Below, piece by piece: positions 22,261 to 33,547 of a stretch of DNA of 64,000 nucleotides. How positions within the stretch are numbered: the first letter of the stretch is position 1; each line of letters opens with the position of its first letter. Origin of the DNA: Hygrocybe punicea (taxonomy: Eukaryota > Basidiomycota > Agaricomycetes > Agaricales > Hygrophoraceae); contig OY744462.1 of the NCBI GenBank assembly GCA_963556145.1, positions 8,122,001 to 8,186,000 of the forward strand. Direction: 5' to 3'. The position numbers and the translations under genes are program-made. Below the pieces are notes generated by a model. That model ran no database searches. It saw only the letters and a list, made by a program, of their open reading frames with translations, and was not told the DNA's origin.

Positions 22261-23830
22261 ATTGACACTCAAAGGGATCAGTGGGTGGTCGTGAAATACT
22301 TGCACCTTCTGGGAGGTCTGAGTAACCGGGGGTAACTGAGGTTGCAACTGAGAGTCTCATTGCTTGAATCGACCGAGAATGAGCACTTCGCATGCTGAAA
22401 TTGTTTGGAACGGTAGGGTCAAAATGGTGTGATAGATTCTGCTGTTGTGCAGGTTGGGAACTCGTAGTGGGACCTTGATCATGAAGTTGTGAACGAGTGA
22501 GAACTGTGAGCAGCAGAAGGATCATGATTAATTTGTCCTGACGGTGGGTTCAGCAGCTGTGATTGAAAAAATACCGTGTATGCTGCAGGATGAACAGCGA
22601 TGGAGCAATCCTCTGAAGGTGTATTCTGCAACTGTGATCCCATAACATGTGTATATTGATGGGACTGATATGATTGCTCGGCTGCAGTGTAGGTCTGAAG
22701 CTGCGACTGCGAATGTAACCTGAATGGGCTAGGGTCAGCGACTGTCGCCGACTGCTGAGGGATCTTGATTATGTTGGCCTAACGACGGCTGGTGCAGTTG
22801 TGGTGGCGGTTCTATAGAATCAGGACATGGTATGGCATAAGTAGCCATCATAGAGATCTGATTGAGTTGTTGCGGCTGCAGATTTGGTATCTGCAAATGA
22901 GAAGGTTCCGAAGGATGAATAGGTTTAACAGGTGAATTTGACTGAGCAATCAAAGCTGAGCAGCTGAGAGAAATCGGGAGAGTATGCTCGTGAGAAGATG
23001 AGGCTGCTGTTCCAAGGGTAACAGACCGTTCTTGGCCAGCTATCTGTGAATTTGAAGATGGGTTCTTTTGTTCCAGGAGTCGCACAGAACGTCACGAGGG
23101 ATGGTGTCTAGGTGCAGGTATTTTCACGCCCTCTGACTGGCTTTCCACGTTAGATCGCTCCTAGAAGGTGAATTTGGTCAATTCATTGAGAAGAAATTAT
23201 AATTGATGAAAAATACACCTGAGCAGGAGCTGAATCAGGATCGACATAAGGCTGTACAGTCTGTTCCACATGAGTACCGGAAAAGGTATGACATGGTTGT
23301 TTTACAGCTTGCATCTCAGGCAAATTATTATTTTGGAGAACTGCATCTGAATGTATATTTGGAGCTGATGAAGCAGAATTCTGGACAGCGGGGGCATGGC
23401 AAGTGAGAGTGGGAGATCAAACTGTATCCCAAGATTTTACCTTTTCAGGAGTTGACAGTCCTGGGATGTAATGTCTCAGAGTAGTAAAGATACTGGATGA
23501 AACCAATCCTGGAGGTGGGGACGGAGCAGGAGCAGGAGCCTTGCCTTTCTCTTTTGCGTTTTGTAATCCCGATGTGCGCTTGTGATGGATTAATGAAGTG
23601 AGAGGCAGTAGAGGACATAATCATACCGGTGGTTCAGAAGTCTAATCAATCAATATCAGATGATACATGATTCCATAGATATGGTACTAACTTGAATCTG
23701 AGCAATCTCTGAGGTCTTGGGACTCTTTGGTTGGTGGTACAAAGTAGGCCAATTCCGCTGCGATCACCACTTCTTTACAACGGACTCAGCTAACTCTTCA
23801 TCAGGAATCATGCGATGGAGTGACAGAAGG
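22200..23830 (-). pseudogene. Ser/Gln-rich protein remnant
   Basis: The minus strand gives a succession of frames with consistent character: IPDEELAESVVKKW near 23800, NAKEKGKAPAPAPSPPPGLVSS near 23550, a Gln/Pro/Ser-rich block at 23085-22735 (IPNLQPQQLNQISMM..IEPPPQLHQPSL), and DPFECQFILESYPSFEFEA at the end near 22225. Several stops and frame changes separate them. It looks like one decayed gene for a Ser/Gln-rich regulator-like protein. No domain was identified. Confidence 0.35.
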
Positions 23831-24895
23831 TGAAGAAAGGGAAAGGACAGAGACCATGAGATGAGAGAGTGTGAAATCATTTGAGTTTGTGTCCTTTGTT
23901 GGCAAAACTACAAAGACAGCCAACGGCTAGGAGAAAGAGATAATGGTGGAGATACCGCAATACAAGCCGATCGTAAGAGAGAGTTGCATGGATAGACACA
24001 TGTCTGGCCCATGTGTGCCGAATCATAGCATGTAGTACTGCTAGTAGTCAACCCATTTGAGGATTATGTAAAAAAGCTGAGCAAGATGTTACAGGGAAGC
24101 AATGTAGATAAGGATGCCTGGTCTTGTTCTGTTGATAATATCGGTAGCCACATCTCATGAGTAGACAAAGAGCTATCAATCGCAATTAGTCGACTGTTAA
24201 TGTTTGCCGCCGCTATAAGTATGACTCATCATGCATCATGCATCACAAATGAGTCAATCAACATGCACACACAGACTTCACTTTGACCTTCAAGTTTGAC
24301 CTTTGACCTTTGCAGGATGTTGGCCCTGATCCAGTGAGTAGTGTGCCATATGAAACCAATTGAGATGCTCAGGATAACCTTAAAGAATCTTCAAAGGGTC
24401 TGTTTCTCTGTAACTTGTGGCTTTATCCTTTATTTACTGACCAGATAGATCAGTCAAGGTGGGCCAGAGAGGAACTGTTGGAGAATATCATAACATGTCT
24501 CATTTGGATGAAACCGCGCTTATATGTGATCACAAGTATGGCCTTTGCTTTGTATCTGAAGCCATGATCCATCCAACACATCATGTCGTTCACATCTTCG
24601 CAGAGAATTTCCCTGCTCGGTGCCATCTACTGTCATAGCTTCATACTGTAGCGCCAGCCTTAGGGCATGGGCATGCTGCACACCGGGTGGCTCTGGGAAA
24701 ACAAGGGACCAACAGTGGCGGAGGTAGCTCCCCAACCATTCGGCTGCTTGGATGGCTGAACGAGGAAGTACTTGATGTCGAAGGTACCTATGAGAGGAGG
24801 TAAAAGGAAAGGTGTACACCGTTCTGCTTGTCACCAAGGACTATCCAGAGGGGGACACCAGGGTCAACATTCAACGCATAAAGAATGCATGGTGA
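23831..24895. other. No recognisable gene
   Basis: Contains a CATCATGCAT microrepeat (24229-24245), GACCTTTGACCTTT repeats (24279-24315) and one 105-codon minus frame (24837-24520) with no domain. Nothing can be assigned. Confidence 0.4.
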
Positions 24896-25016
24896 ATGGC
24901 CATCTCATTGCGTCTGGGAAATTGGAGTAAGTTTGTTACAGTTTGTTACATCGTCACGGTTGCTTGCAACACCTCTAATTCTCATACCCAATACAAACAC
25001 CGCCAACCTCCTGTCA

Positions 25017-25205
25017 TGTCCCATCTCTCCTTCTACAACGTGACATTCAATAATGTGGCCGGAGATCAATTTAATATAACTTTAATCACCTTTCCTATCG
25101 TCAATATTACTGTGCATCTACCCTTTGGCCCCACCCCAAAGTCTTCCACCCCTAGCCGATTCATGGTTGCAGTGTGGTGGCTCAGGCGAATGTTTAAATG
25201 GTAAG
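25017..25205 (+). CDS. Short NLR-type N-terminal fragment
   Basis: ATG 25017 opens MSHLSFYNVTFNNVAGDQFNITLITFP. The FNNVAGDQFNI phrase resembles the FNN(V/I)xGDQxN motif near the N-terminus of many agaricomycete NACHT/NLR-like proteins. The frame ends after 62 codons, with a possible intron donor (GTAAGC) at 25201. No NACHT or repeat domain follows, because the large element starts at 25336. It is probably a gene 5' end cut off by that insertion. Confidence 0.35.
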
Positions 25206-25335
25206 CCCTTCCTTATCCTCTCTTTTCTTTTCTTTTAGTTCATGTCTTTTATAAAGATCCAAAGGCCGCCTGCAGCAAACTCCTCAAGCAGAGGTCCAGA
25301 TGGAAGAAATGGTGAGTTATATACACTATATACAT

Positions 25336-25460
25336 AGGGTTGACCACGGGTTGACCACGGGGCCCAGATTGGGACACCGCACCCGTACCCGCCAAACCCG
25401 TACCCGAGGCGGGTAAAACCCGCACCCGCACCCGTTTGACCACGGGTTGCGGCGGGTTGT
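25336..25460 (+). repeat. Left terminus: TIR and ACCCGY hexamer cluster
   Basis: AGGGTTGACCACGGG repeated once as GGTTGACCACGGGG, then GGGACACC and a run of ACCCGTACCCGCC and ACCCGCACCCG hexamers. It matches the inverted right terminus. The GGGACACC..ACCC..TACC phrase also occurs at 58342-58365 in the same orientation. Confidence 0.7.
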
Positions 25461-25542
25461 GAGGGAGCACCCAGAAGTCGTCACAAACACCTAGCACACG
25501 TCTATTGACGTGGCGCGGTGTTCTGTGATGGCCACACCTTAC

Positions 25543-25985
25543 AGCATATCTTTTCCACAAGACATGGCTCAGCCGAGAGGGACAATTCCCACTCCGAGTG
25601 GGCCAGCCAATCTCGGCCGACCAATATCTTTCTCCAGGGGAGATGGCTTGGCCGAGGGGTCTATGTTCTGAGGGACATGAGTTGGCCGAAGCAGGGGGAT
25701 ATATTGGCCAACCGGTCTGGATATTTTGGCTGGCCATGGGAGATGGATTGGCCGATCAGTCTGGGTATCTTGGCAGGCCATGGAACATGGATTGGCTGAC
25801 AGCCCAGGGTAATTTGGCTGGCCATGAAAGGTGGATTGGCTGACATGTCTGGGTATTTCAGCTGGCCATGGAACATGGATTGGCCGACGGGTCTGGGTAT
25901 GTCGGCTGGCCATGAAAGGTGGATTGGCTGACAGGTCTGGGTATTTCGGTTGGCCATGGATTAGCCAATCCTGGTTAGTATACCG
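25543..25985 (+). repeat. 44-bp minisatellite, copy 1 (plus orientation)
   Basis: After a unique lead-in (CAGCATATCTTTTCCAC.., then CAATATCTTTCTCCAGGG) come about six units of GGCTGGCCATGGAACATGG / ATTGGCCGACGGGTCTGGGTATTTC. The unit of 44 bp is not a multiple of three, so each strand reads through all frames, giving repeating peptides such as GHGTWIGR and FGWPW. Confidence 0.9.
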
Positions 25986-26117
25986 TCAGCCATGGGACAT
26001 GGGTTGGCAAATACCATATATTGGCTTGCTGGTCATTCTTGGCAGATGGTTATGGTCCAGTTGGTTAAAAATATATTACTTTCTTCTGTTCAACTATATC
26101 TTCTCTAATAATATGTA

Positions 26118-29100
26118 TTACTCCATCTTGTTGGAAAAGGCAGTTTCTGCTTGTGCTATCATATTCCTCCACATTACCATTTGTTTTTCCGCATAACAGA
26201 TGTGCCCCCTCAGTCCCAGACCAACTTTGTCACGATGTGCTTCCCATTGCACCTTCTGGTGTTGCAGCCAACGAATCACGTTACCCATTTCTGACTTGAC
26301 GCTTTGCAATTCTTCAGACCACCGATCATATCTGGCCTTGCCACGGAGCCAGTTTACACGATACACTGTATAGCAGTAAGATCTTCCATGAATTGCTGTA
26401 GCAGAACCATTCACCTTCTTGCATCCAATCGTTGTCACCAGTATTATTCCTTTCTTTCCTCCGCCAGATCCAGGGCAGCTTGTGACTCCTCTGGCCCACT
26501 CTATTCTCCTCAAGCATATCACCACTCATCTTGATATCCTCCTGCCTCAGCACTTTGAAACGATCCAAAATGTCTGCATTCCCCCCTAGATTGACCAATG
26601 CTCGACGAGCCTGCCTGTAGCTGGTGGCATATTTACCAACTTTTTGCTGGATGGCATGTATGTCGTCCCATGCTCGAGTCTTCTTCTTCTGGCTGTTTGC
26701 TCCACGAACAGAGGTTCGAAAGATTACCATTTTCTCACCCAGTGTCATCCTCAAGTTTTCCAAACAATCGTTTGCTTGGCCCACCCTGAGTTCCACCTCC
26801 TGAGCCACCAAATTTTCCAAACCCAGCCGAGCACATTCCTCCACTCCTAAGGTCGATGGCATTGTGAGTCGGCAATTTTCTGGCCATTCTGCAACATGGT
26901 CATCATCTTCTTCGTCTACCCCACCCTCCTCATCCACATCCACAATCCAGTCATCAGCAGTGGGATCATAATTGACCAGATTACACTCATCCACATCTTC
27001 ACCAAGTATTCCTTGTATTTTTCTGTGGAACGAGTCGATCCGAGACTGCAGTCTATTTCGCCGATCCTCCAGATTTGCCTTGTCTGTGAAACTGCCTGTT
27101 TTTTGAACAGCACGAGCCATTGTTTTCAGAGTATTCCTGTAGGGTAAACAAATGTCAAAGAGACGATCGATGAGAATGAGGATACATCCTACTGTGCTTG
27201 TTCTATGTTTATTCCTTCATTTAAGATGGTCACCCGACCAGCCATTACATCTTTGGGATTCCCTGTCATCAGTCTCAACCTGATCTCAGCCTGCGATGGT
27301 GCTGGTGAAACATCATTACCGTGTCCAAAACACCAACACTTTACAAGACAAACCTTTCTCCATTCTGACGTCGAATACCCTCAAGTAGTCACCACGGAAA
27401 TCCATTGCCCTTCTTTCTTCTTCATTCCACTCCGCCAGCACTTGCTCATCCACAGTTTTGGAAAGCTCCTCAAAGGCTGCCTTCATTTCCTGCATTCCAT
27501 CTACTGCTTTATCATATCGTTTCAACAAAGACCGAACTGTGTGACAGCTATGGTGATGATATGTATTGATGACATGCCTATGAATCACCTACCCATTCCT
27601 ACCAACCTCTTCCAATTCGAATCCCTCATAAGGTCATCCAAGATCTCACGTCGTTGGGATTTTGACATGAAACGAATAAAACTGGAAATCTTGTTGATGA
27701 TAGCCCACAGTGTCTCCAAAATTTCACCATCCTGCTGACCAGCACCACGAACGAAGTTGAGACTGAATAGGGCAAAACACTTGGCAACATGTGCACCAAG
27801 ATGAAACTTGCCCACAGCCCCAATGATCTCAAGCGCCTCAGGGAGAGTGAGGTGGTCGGAATCGGAAACCCTTTTAGCAAAATTGATCAGCCAACTGCAG
27901 GCAATATCATATTCCACCAGTGCTTGGGTGATACCACTGTGGCACAGCCTATTGAGAGCATTGCATATCGAATAATCAACGTTCATGTGTCTGGTGCAGA
28001 CTCTTTAATAAATTTGTCACGATTCATAGCTCAAAATACATGACTAACCGTTCACCCTTCTGGAAGTCGACGACACTGTGGGGTACAAAGCAACCATGCT
28101 TGGCACATGCACATGCACCGATGCCAGTAGCATATAAGTTATGACGATTGGCGTTTGCTTGGTTGACGGCCTTGTGATTGGAGCACTGTGACCTCTGATA
28201 CATGATCATTGATTTAGCATTCACGAAATTCACAATTCGATAAATACCTCTTTGGACTCCAGGGAAGCTCCCAGATGAGCACGATAAGGTGCATCCTCAA
28301 CCAGATATCCTTGTCCATCGATAAGCCCAACGTCGTCATCAGGCTTCCGCATGTTAATCTGCTCAGCTTTGAAATTGCCATCAACGACGATGCTGGGCCT
28401 GTAAAGCCACCTGTTTCCCTGTTTGGTGTGGAACTACATGAAAGCTGATCAGAATGACCCACTGATGCGGTCTATCCATCCAGTTCTGCAGAAGATTTAT
28501 CCCTGGCTGGGGACATGCAGGGCAAAACAATGCCAGATCACCATTACCAGGCTCCCTCTCAGTGTCATGCCCAAAGCCAAATCGTTTCTTGAGGTGCAAG
28601 TATCGCCACTGTCTTGACACCCTCATTAGCTCACGATAACGATCCTGAACACCATAACTCAGTACTCCGTTCTGTATGCACAATGTAACAAAACAACTAG
28701 TATATCACGAACCAGCAATGTATCTGGAAATGCATTGGAAGACAGTCTCCTTAACTTGTTATAAAAGTTGTTTGCAGACGTTTTGCACTCCATCGAATCA
28801 ATGTAGAAATGATCCAGGAGCTGGAAAGTGAATGCTGACGACGGCCGTTTTGCTGTTGCAGGATACAAATGCATTCGAAGTAGTTGAATATCTCGAGTGG
28901 GGGCATCTGGGCAGGAGCACCATCGGATTCGACGTCGGTAAATTCCATTCGTATGAGTGACAGTTATGATATCTTCCTCGGCGTGAACTGCCAAAGCCGG
29001 ATCCAAATTGTCCTCCTCACCACCACCTGACATAAGAACATCATGCAGATATGTATCTTCGACAGATGGCTGGGGGCCATCTTTTCTGTATGACGGACAA

Positions 29101-29681
29101 TCGCCTCCACCATGGCCAAGACGCATGACCAGGCCAATCATATTAAGGTCATGTTTCAGGAAACATCTGCCGTTCCATATCTCAATTCTGTGGAATGGAT
29201 TATGAATGTGTGTCTGCAAACAACAACGCTGGCAGAATGAAGGGCAACCATAGCAATCAGGGCAACGAATGGTGATATCGGCCATCAGACATGACTGGCA
29301 TGTAACATCAGAAGGGGGGGCCTCAGATGATAAGAGTTCGGAGAGGTATTGCTTGTGAATCGCTTTCCAGGCTTCCATTTCATCATTCTGTGTCTAATTG
29401 ACATGCAATCAAAATCAAGTCGTACAGATAATAGTTGTGTCAACCTTTCCACGCTTATTGCGATGTCTCCTTGTCTGAGGGTCCTCCTCTTCCACAAACG
29501 ACGTTGAGGGCAAGGGAAGATCTTCACTCCTATGTGATTGTTTTACAGGACTTGGCGGACGAATAACTGGACGAGCCTTGACTGTCTTTCCACCTCGTTT
29601 CTTTTCCACCACCATAAATTCAACCTCTCTGGCAAATTCCTTTTTTTTTCCCAACCGGGAAATGACTTTTGATTTCGGCAT
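26118..29681 (-). CDS. KDZ (Kyakuja-Dileera-Zisupton) transposase, intact
   Basis: Ten exons can be read on the minus strand: 29681-29445, 29393-28713, 28644-28463, 28410-28248, 28194-28049, 27990-27593, 27536-27354, 27301-27193, 27136-26415 and 26365-26118. Every intron is 49-68 bp with GT..AG. All phases join, and the total is 3069 nt, or 1022 residues plus stop. Domains in order: a basic N-terminus (PKSKVISRLGKKKEF); a zinc-binding Cys cluster at about residues 111-147 (CQSC..CPDCYGCPSFCQRCC..H, then NPFHRIEIW); IRWCSCPDAP; the RNase H-like core with Asp377 in IVVDGNFKAE, Asp498 in EYDIACSW and Glu559/Glu562 in DGEILETLW; then a long helical region ending in VNWLRGKARYDRWSEEL. The CACAKHGCFVPHSVVDFQKGER motif is characteristic of the family. 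The enzyme should cut and paste its own element. No stop or frameshift was found, so this copy may be active. The ATG at 29681 was chosen as the first in the exon that reads into MPKSKV. Confidence 0.92.
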
Positions 29682-29824
29682 GGATGAACAATAGTTAGAT
29701 GAGTGTGGGAAAAGTGAGAAAATGACACGCCTTATAAAGACCAATACACGAGGCAAAACACATGGATAATAATAAAGATTATTACGTCGCTTGATATACA
29801 AATACATTTGAGGACAGGAAAATG

Positions 29825-31637
29825 TTACAAATCCGATGAACTGTCAGAATCTGATACCATAGTTGGGGCCTCAAACCAACCGGGGACCAATTTAACATCA
29901 CCAGATGAACCCTCCTTTCCTTCCAATACAACCCTTTCCAGCGCATCACCCTGAATGCAATTACGAACAGCTTGCCTGCGCAACGCCCCCTGGAGTTCCT
30001 GACGGAGCGTGGGTATCCGCCCGTCTTGCCATGGATCTTTGGCAGCTCTGATAGCGATCTCGTCACCCAGCATGATGTTCATCATTTCTATTGGGTTTTC
30101 TAAGAAGATTCGGAGGAAGTGCAGCATGTAGATGCCGCAATCATCAAAATTCGGCTGGACAGGTACCTGAAAACAAACGTTCAATTCATTTGCAACACGG
30201 AGGTTAGACGTGGTTCACCTTGGGGGTGATTCTCTTGATAGGTGCCAGCTTTTTCACCTGTCTGGTGTTCTTCGCAATGCAGGCTAGCCATGCATGAACC
30301 AGGGATATATCTTTTTGATGGTGTGCTGGGGGCAGTGAATCGAGAACAAATGTTACGCTAACCGACGATGAGTAAGTTCAATGCAAAGCTGAAATGGATA
30401 ACTACATGTGTAGTCCATCAGGAGGATTTTCTAACAAACATGCAGCAGGATTTGCCACGATAATCAAATACCAGTGGTCACTGATGGTGAAGTGAGATGT
30501 TGCCTTCACGAAAACTGACTACACTCACCCAGTGGGCACAGGAAAGACCAAGTATGGGAGCGAAAATATGTCGATTGCCTTCGTCCACCTCTTCAAACTC
30601 TTCACCCCGTTCTTCCTATGACCAGATTCAGAGGAAATGAAGTTATATGAACAACCAAGCAACGTGCACCTCAATTTCTCCATGAAAAAAGTAATGAATA
30701 TGTGTATGTTTGCCGGCAACTCCGGCTGATGGATTGCTGCTTGCTGCAGAGCGTAACTGAAACGGGGAATAAGCTACTGCACTGGAGGGTTGAAATGTAC
30801 CTACTGGGTACCGAAATTAATCTAGCCAATCCTTTTCCAAACGTTGATATGACATCCACGGAACACCACCCCGCTCTGAGTATTTTGCAACAGTACACGT
30901 GTTTTCAAACCTAGAACACCTGAGGTGAGTGACGGGCCTGGCCATGGCAATGTGATGTACATGACCGCATCTGGCCTTTCATTCAACTGCAAAAATCGGC
31001 CATTGGTTTCGATGTCATTTCTGTTGAAGTAGAGATTAGTTGTGGTATGATGAATGTGTGATACTCACTGTAAATACTTGATGCTACTTTCGCCCAGTGT
31101 ACTGGTGAGCAAACTGAGCAAATCCGCATACATATCTGATGTCCAGGATGCATGCTCGTTGTCGAAATAAATGCCAATTTGATGTTTTGAAACAATCTCT
31201 GAGTATCAATTGCAGTCACATGTAAGCTTATTGAAATGGTGGCGTACCATTGTTCTCTCTGCCTAAAAACACACATGTGGCTTTATCCACATGCCGAGAA
31301 ATAAGCACATACAATACCAAGCCGCATATCTGCTCTTCATTTGGTTTGGTGGCCTACAAAATTACTTGAATATCAAGGGTGGGCTGTTGAAGACTGACAA
31401 TCACCTGGCAACTGACAACATCGCGTTCCACCAATAGTTGCATGGTCACAGAGCTGTCCTCTGTCAAAATACAACAAACACTTGTATACAACAGTGAGTG
31501 ATGATTAGGATGCTGAACATGATGACTTACCATGATCCTTTGCATTCAAACTCGACAGATGTGGTCCCTTCCGGAGATTTGTGGTAGGTGTTTCCACCAG
31601 AGACCGTGAAAAGGACGGGGAATAGGAGAGATGGCAT
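29825..31637 (-). pseudogene. Ulp1-type SUMO protease, one nonsense codon
   Basis: From ATG 31637 (MPSLLFPVLFTVSGG) about ten short exons join in phase to the TGA at 29825. The N-terminal 200 residues (..KHQIGIYFDNEHASWTSDMYADLLSLL..) are unassigned. The C-terminal half is a Ulp1/C48 cysteine protease. It reads ERGGVPWMSYQRLEKDWLD, then YALQQAAIHQPELPANIHIFITFFMEKL, then KNGVKSLKRWTKAIDIFSLPYLVFPV, with the catalytic His in GDHWYLIIVANP, the Asp in FVLDSLPPAHH, and the Cys in QPNFDDCGIYMLHFLRIF. The single lesion is a TAA at 30819-30817, directly after WLD, where family members have several more residues before the next helix. A small deletion is likely; an unrecognised splice site cannot be excluded. 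SUMO proteases of this kind remove or mature SUMO and often accompany KDZ and related transposases. The stop codon lies 144 bp upstream of the transposase ATG, on the same strand. Confidence 0.75.
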
Positions 31638-31737
31638 ATTCGATTGATGTGAGGTTATGCACGTGATGGTTGAGAACAAAGAGAGCTGTTCAATCATGTG
31701 ATGCCGGGTCACATGTAATGTGGTCCCGTGACATCAC

Positions 31738-32475
31738 ATGTGTGATGTCATGCCGCTGTTGGACACATTTAACGCAGTAGGGAAATTGGATAGCAAAGCA
31801 GAGGTAATAGCAGTGCTGCACAAATTGCACATCCTCTATGAGATTGCTCATTCCCCACGTAGCCATTATTCTATGTTTTCTAGTAGATATGATACCCTAA
31901 AATGGGCATTTGTTTTTATTTGGTCAGAAATCACCTTATTCCATCACATCCTGAGTCGCACCATCAACGTTGGCCAAGGTAATTTCTCTTGATTCCAACA
32001 CACTACCATCTTTCTGCATGGCAATAATCACTGGTACGGCAGCAAATGACAGCGCCGTTGTATCCTTGGTAGGGCGCTGTTCCAGGGAAATGTGGAACGC
32101 CGCATTTACGGCGGTTCTTGTTGATGTGCGGCCTGGTAAAGCTGCTGCTTTTCACGACATTGAATGCTTCCCCCAGTGTGTTTACAACATTACACTGACC
32201 CCACTTTTGATTGTTTAGGATGTGCCTGAAATCTATTCGTGTCTTTTCATGCGGCCATCACTGAACAAGAACAATATTCTGTCCGATGGCTCGGCATGAT
32301 GCGATCGGAAGACGCAGGCCATGCACGAACGCCGTTCCTGAAAGGAGGCTGGCCACACATGTTTGGTGTGGACGAAAATGTTCGTATGCGTATGGGATAT
32401 TTCGTTCACCTAGCCACTAGGTTTGTTGCAGGTGTGCTACATCCCTTGATTGTCAGTGAAACCTGTGAACGTTAA
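31738..32475 (+). other. Unassigned open frames between Ulp1 and Tet genes
   Basis: Three plus-strand frames (31738-31992, 31970-32218, 32239-32475) may be exons of a small gene. The middle one reads MAIITGTAANDSAVVSLVGRCSREMWNAAF..PGKAAAFHDIECFPQ, followed by GTGTGT..TTTAG, a possible 43-bp intron. No domain was recognised and no convincing full model emerged. It starts within a spacer shared with the divergent Ulp1 gene start at 31637. Confidence 0.25.
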
Positions 32476-32732
32476 TTTTCACCAACCGCCCACATATACA
32501 GTTGAAATCAAGGCAAAGGTGTTCATTATTCGGCAGCGACGCTGTAATTAAACATCTGTGCAACAAAGTGCCATTCACAAGCTTCCTGCCCAGAGCATGA
32601 ATTTCAAATGTAACAATATACAGTACTGACGTTTCCGTAACTACGGGCCTTCGTAACTACGGGCCTTTGCAACACTGCCATTTACGACTTTCCTAGCCAG
32701 TATATGAATGCACACAACAACGAGTCGCGCCT

Positions 32733-32768
32733 GTGATGTCACGTTTGGATGTCCAAACGTGACATCAC
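32733..32768. repeat. 36-bp near-perfect palindrome
   Basis: GTGATGTCACGTTTGGAT is followed directly by its reverse complement with one mismatch. A related, longer palindrome with the same CACGTT core is at 62664-62740. Each contains two TGACGT-like bZIP/CRE half-sites (GATGTCACG / CGTGACATC) facing one another. Confidence 0.85.
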
Positions 32769-32839
32769 GGATGTGACTTGTCACCATCCAAACAGCTTCC
32801 TGCCAAGGTTTCCACATGCATTAATTGTGGAATCAGTAC

Positions 32840-33277
32840 GTGCCAAACCGATGGTGGCCGGTCCTCGGACATGGGTGCTTGCTGCTGCCAGTCAACCTGG
32901 AATGAAGAGGTGGGTGAATCTCACCGATTTGCTTGCCAGGCAACCTCCTTGCAACAGGCCTGGCGGTATACCCGTTTGCATCCAAGGTGTGTGTCTTCTC
33001 ATTTTAATATTGCGCTTTTAGTAGTGATTCACTTTCATTACAGCTTCTCTTTCCATCATGTTTTGTGGCGGTGAATAGGCTTACTGACAATTTTACTGCG
33101 TTCAGATAAGTTATCCATGAGCGCGAGTTGTGGCATCAGTGCGTGCCAAACCGGTGGTGGCAGGTCCTCAGACATGGACGCTTGCCGCTGCCGGTCAACC
33201 TGGAATGAAAGGGTGGGTGAATCCCCCTGATTTCCTTGCCAGGCAACCTCCCTGTAGTGGGCCTGGTGGCCTTGTTG
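32840..33277 (+). repeat. Tandem pair of approximately 140-bp units
   Basis: Copy A (32840-32975) and copy B (33137-33277) share ATCAGTgCGTGCCAAACCG, GGTCCTC, GTCAACCTGGAATGAA and TTGCCAGGCAACCTCC. In each, one plus frame is open and encodes SVRAKPVVAGPRTWVLAAAGQPGMK and a DFLARQPPC..GPGG tail. A third copy lies inverted at 62165-62310. The preserved peptide suggests a duplicated exon, but no gene could be built around it. Confidence 0.75.
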
Positions 33278-33547
33278 ATGTCAAGAAAAGTAAGTCTTGC
33301 TGTACTTTTGACTATTCTATCATTCACCAAACGGCACAGGTATCAATCAGCTTATAAATGTGCATGGTCTGTATATGTATATACACTGAATCTGCTCGGC
33401 ATTGCCATTTTTTGTGCTATATTGTGTGTTATATCATAGTTTGTCATTCTTGTGACATGGCGAAATTGCTGTATGCAGCAAATTATTAAATGCTAAAAGT
33501 TCTAACCATAATAACACCTTATTAAATTGTACCGCCTCAAGGCCACC

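Noticed and set aside
26118..29681. Interpreting the multiple minus-strand frames here as frameshifted pseudogene pieces
   Set aside because: All nine gaps between frames are explained by GT..AG introns of 49-68 bp and the exon sum is divisible by three, so an intact spliced gene is the better reading.
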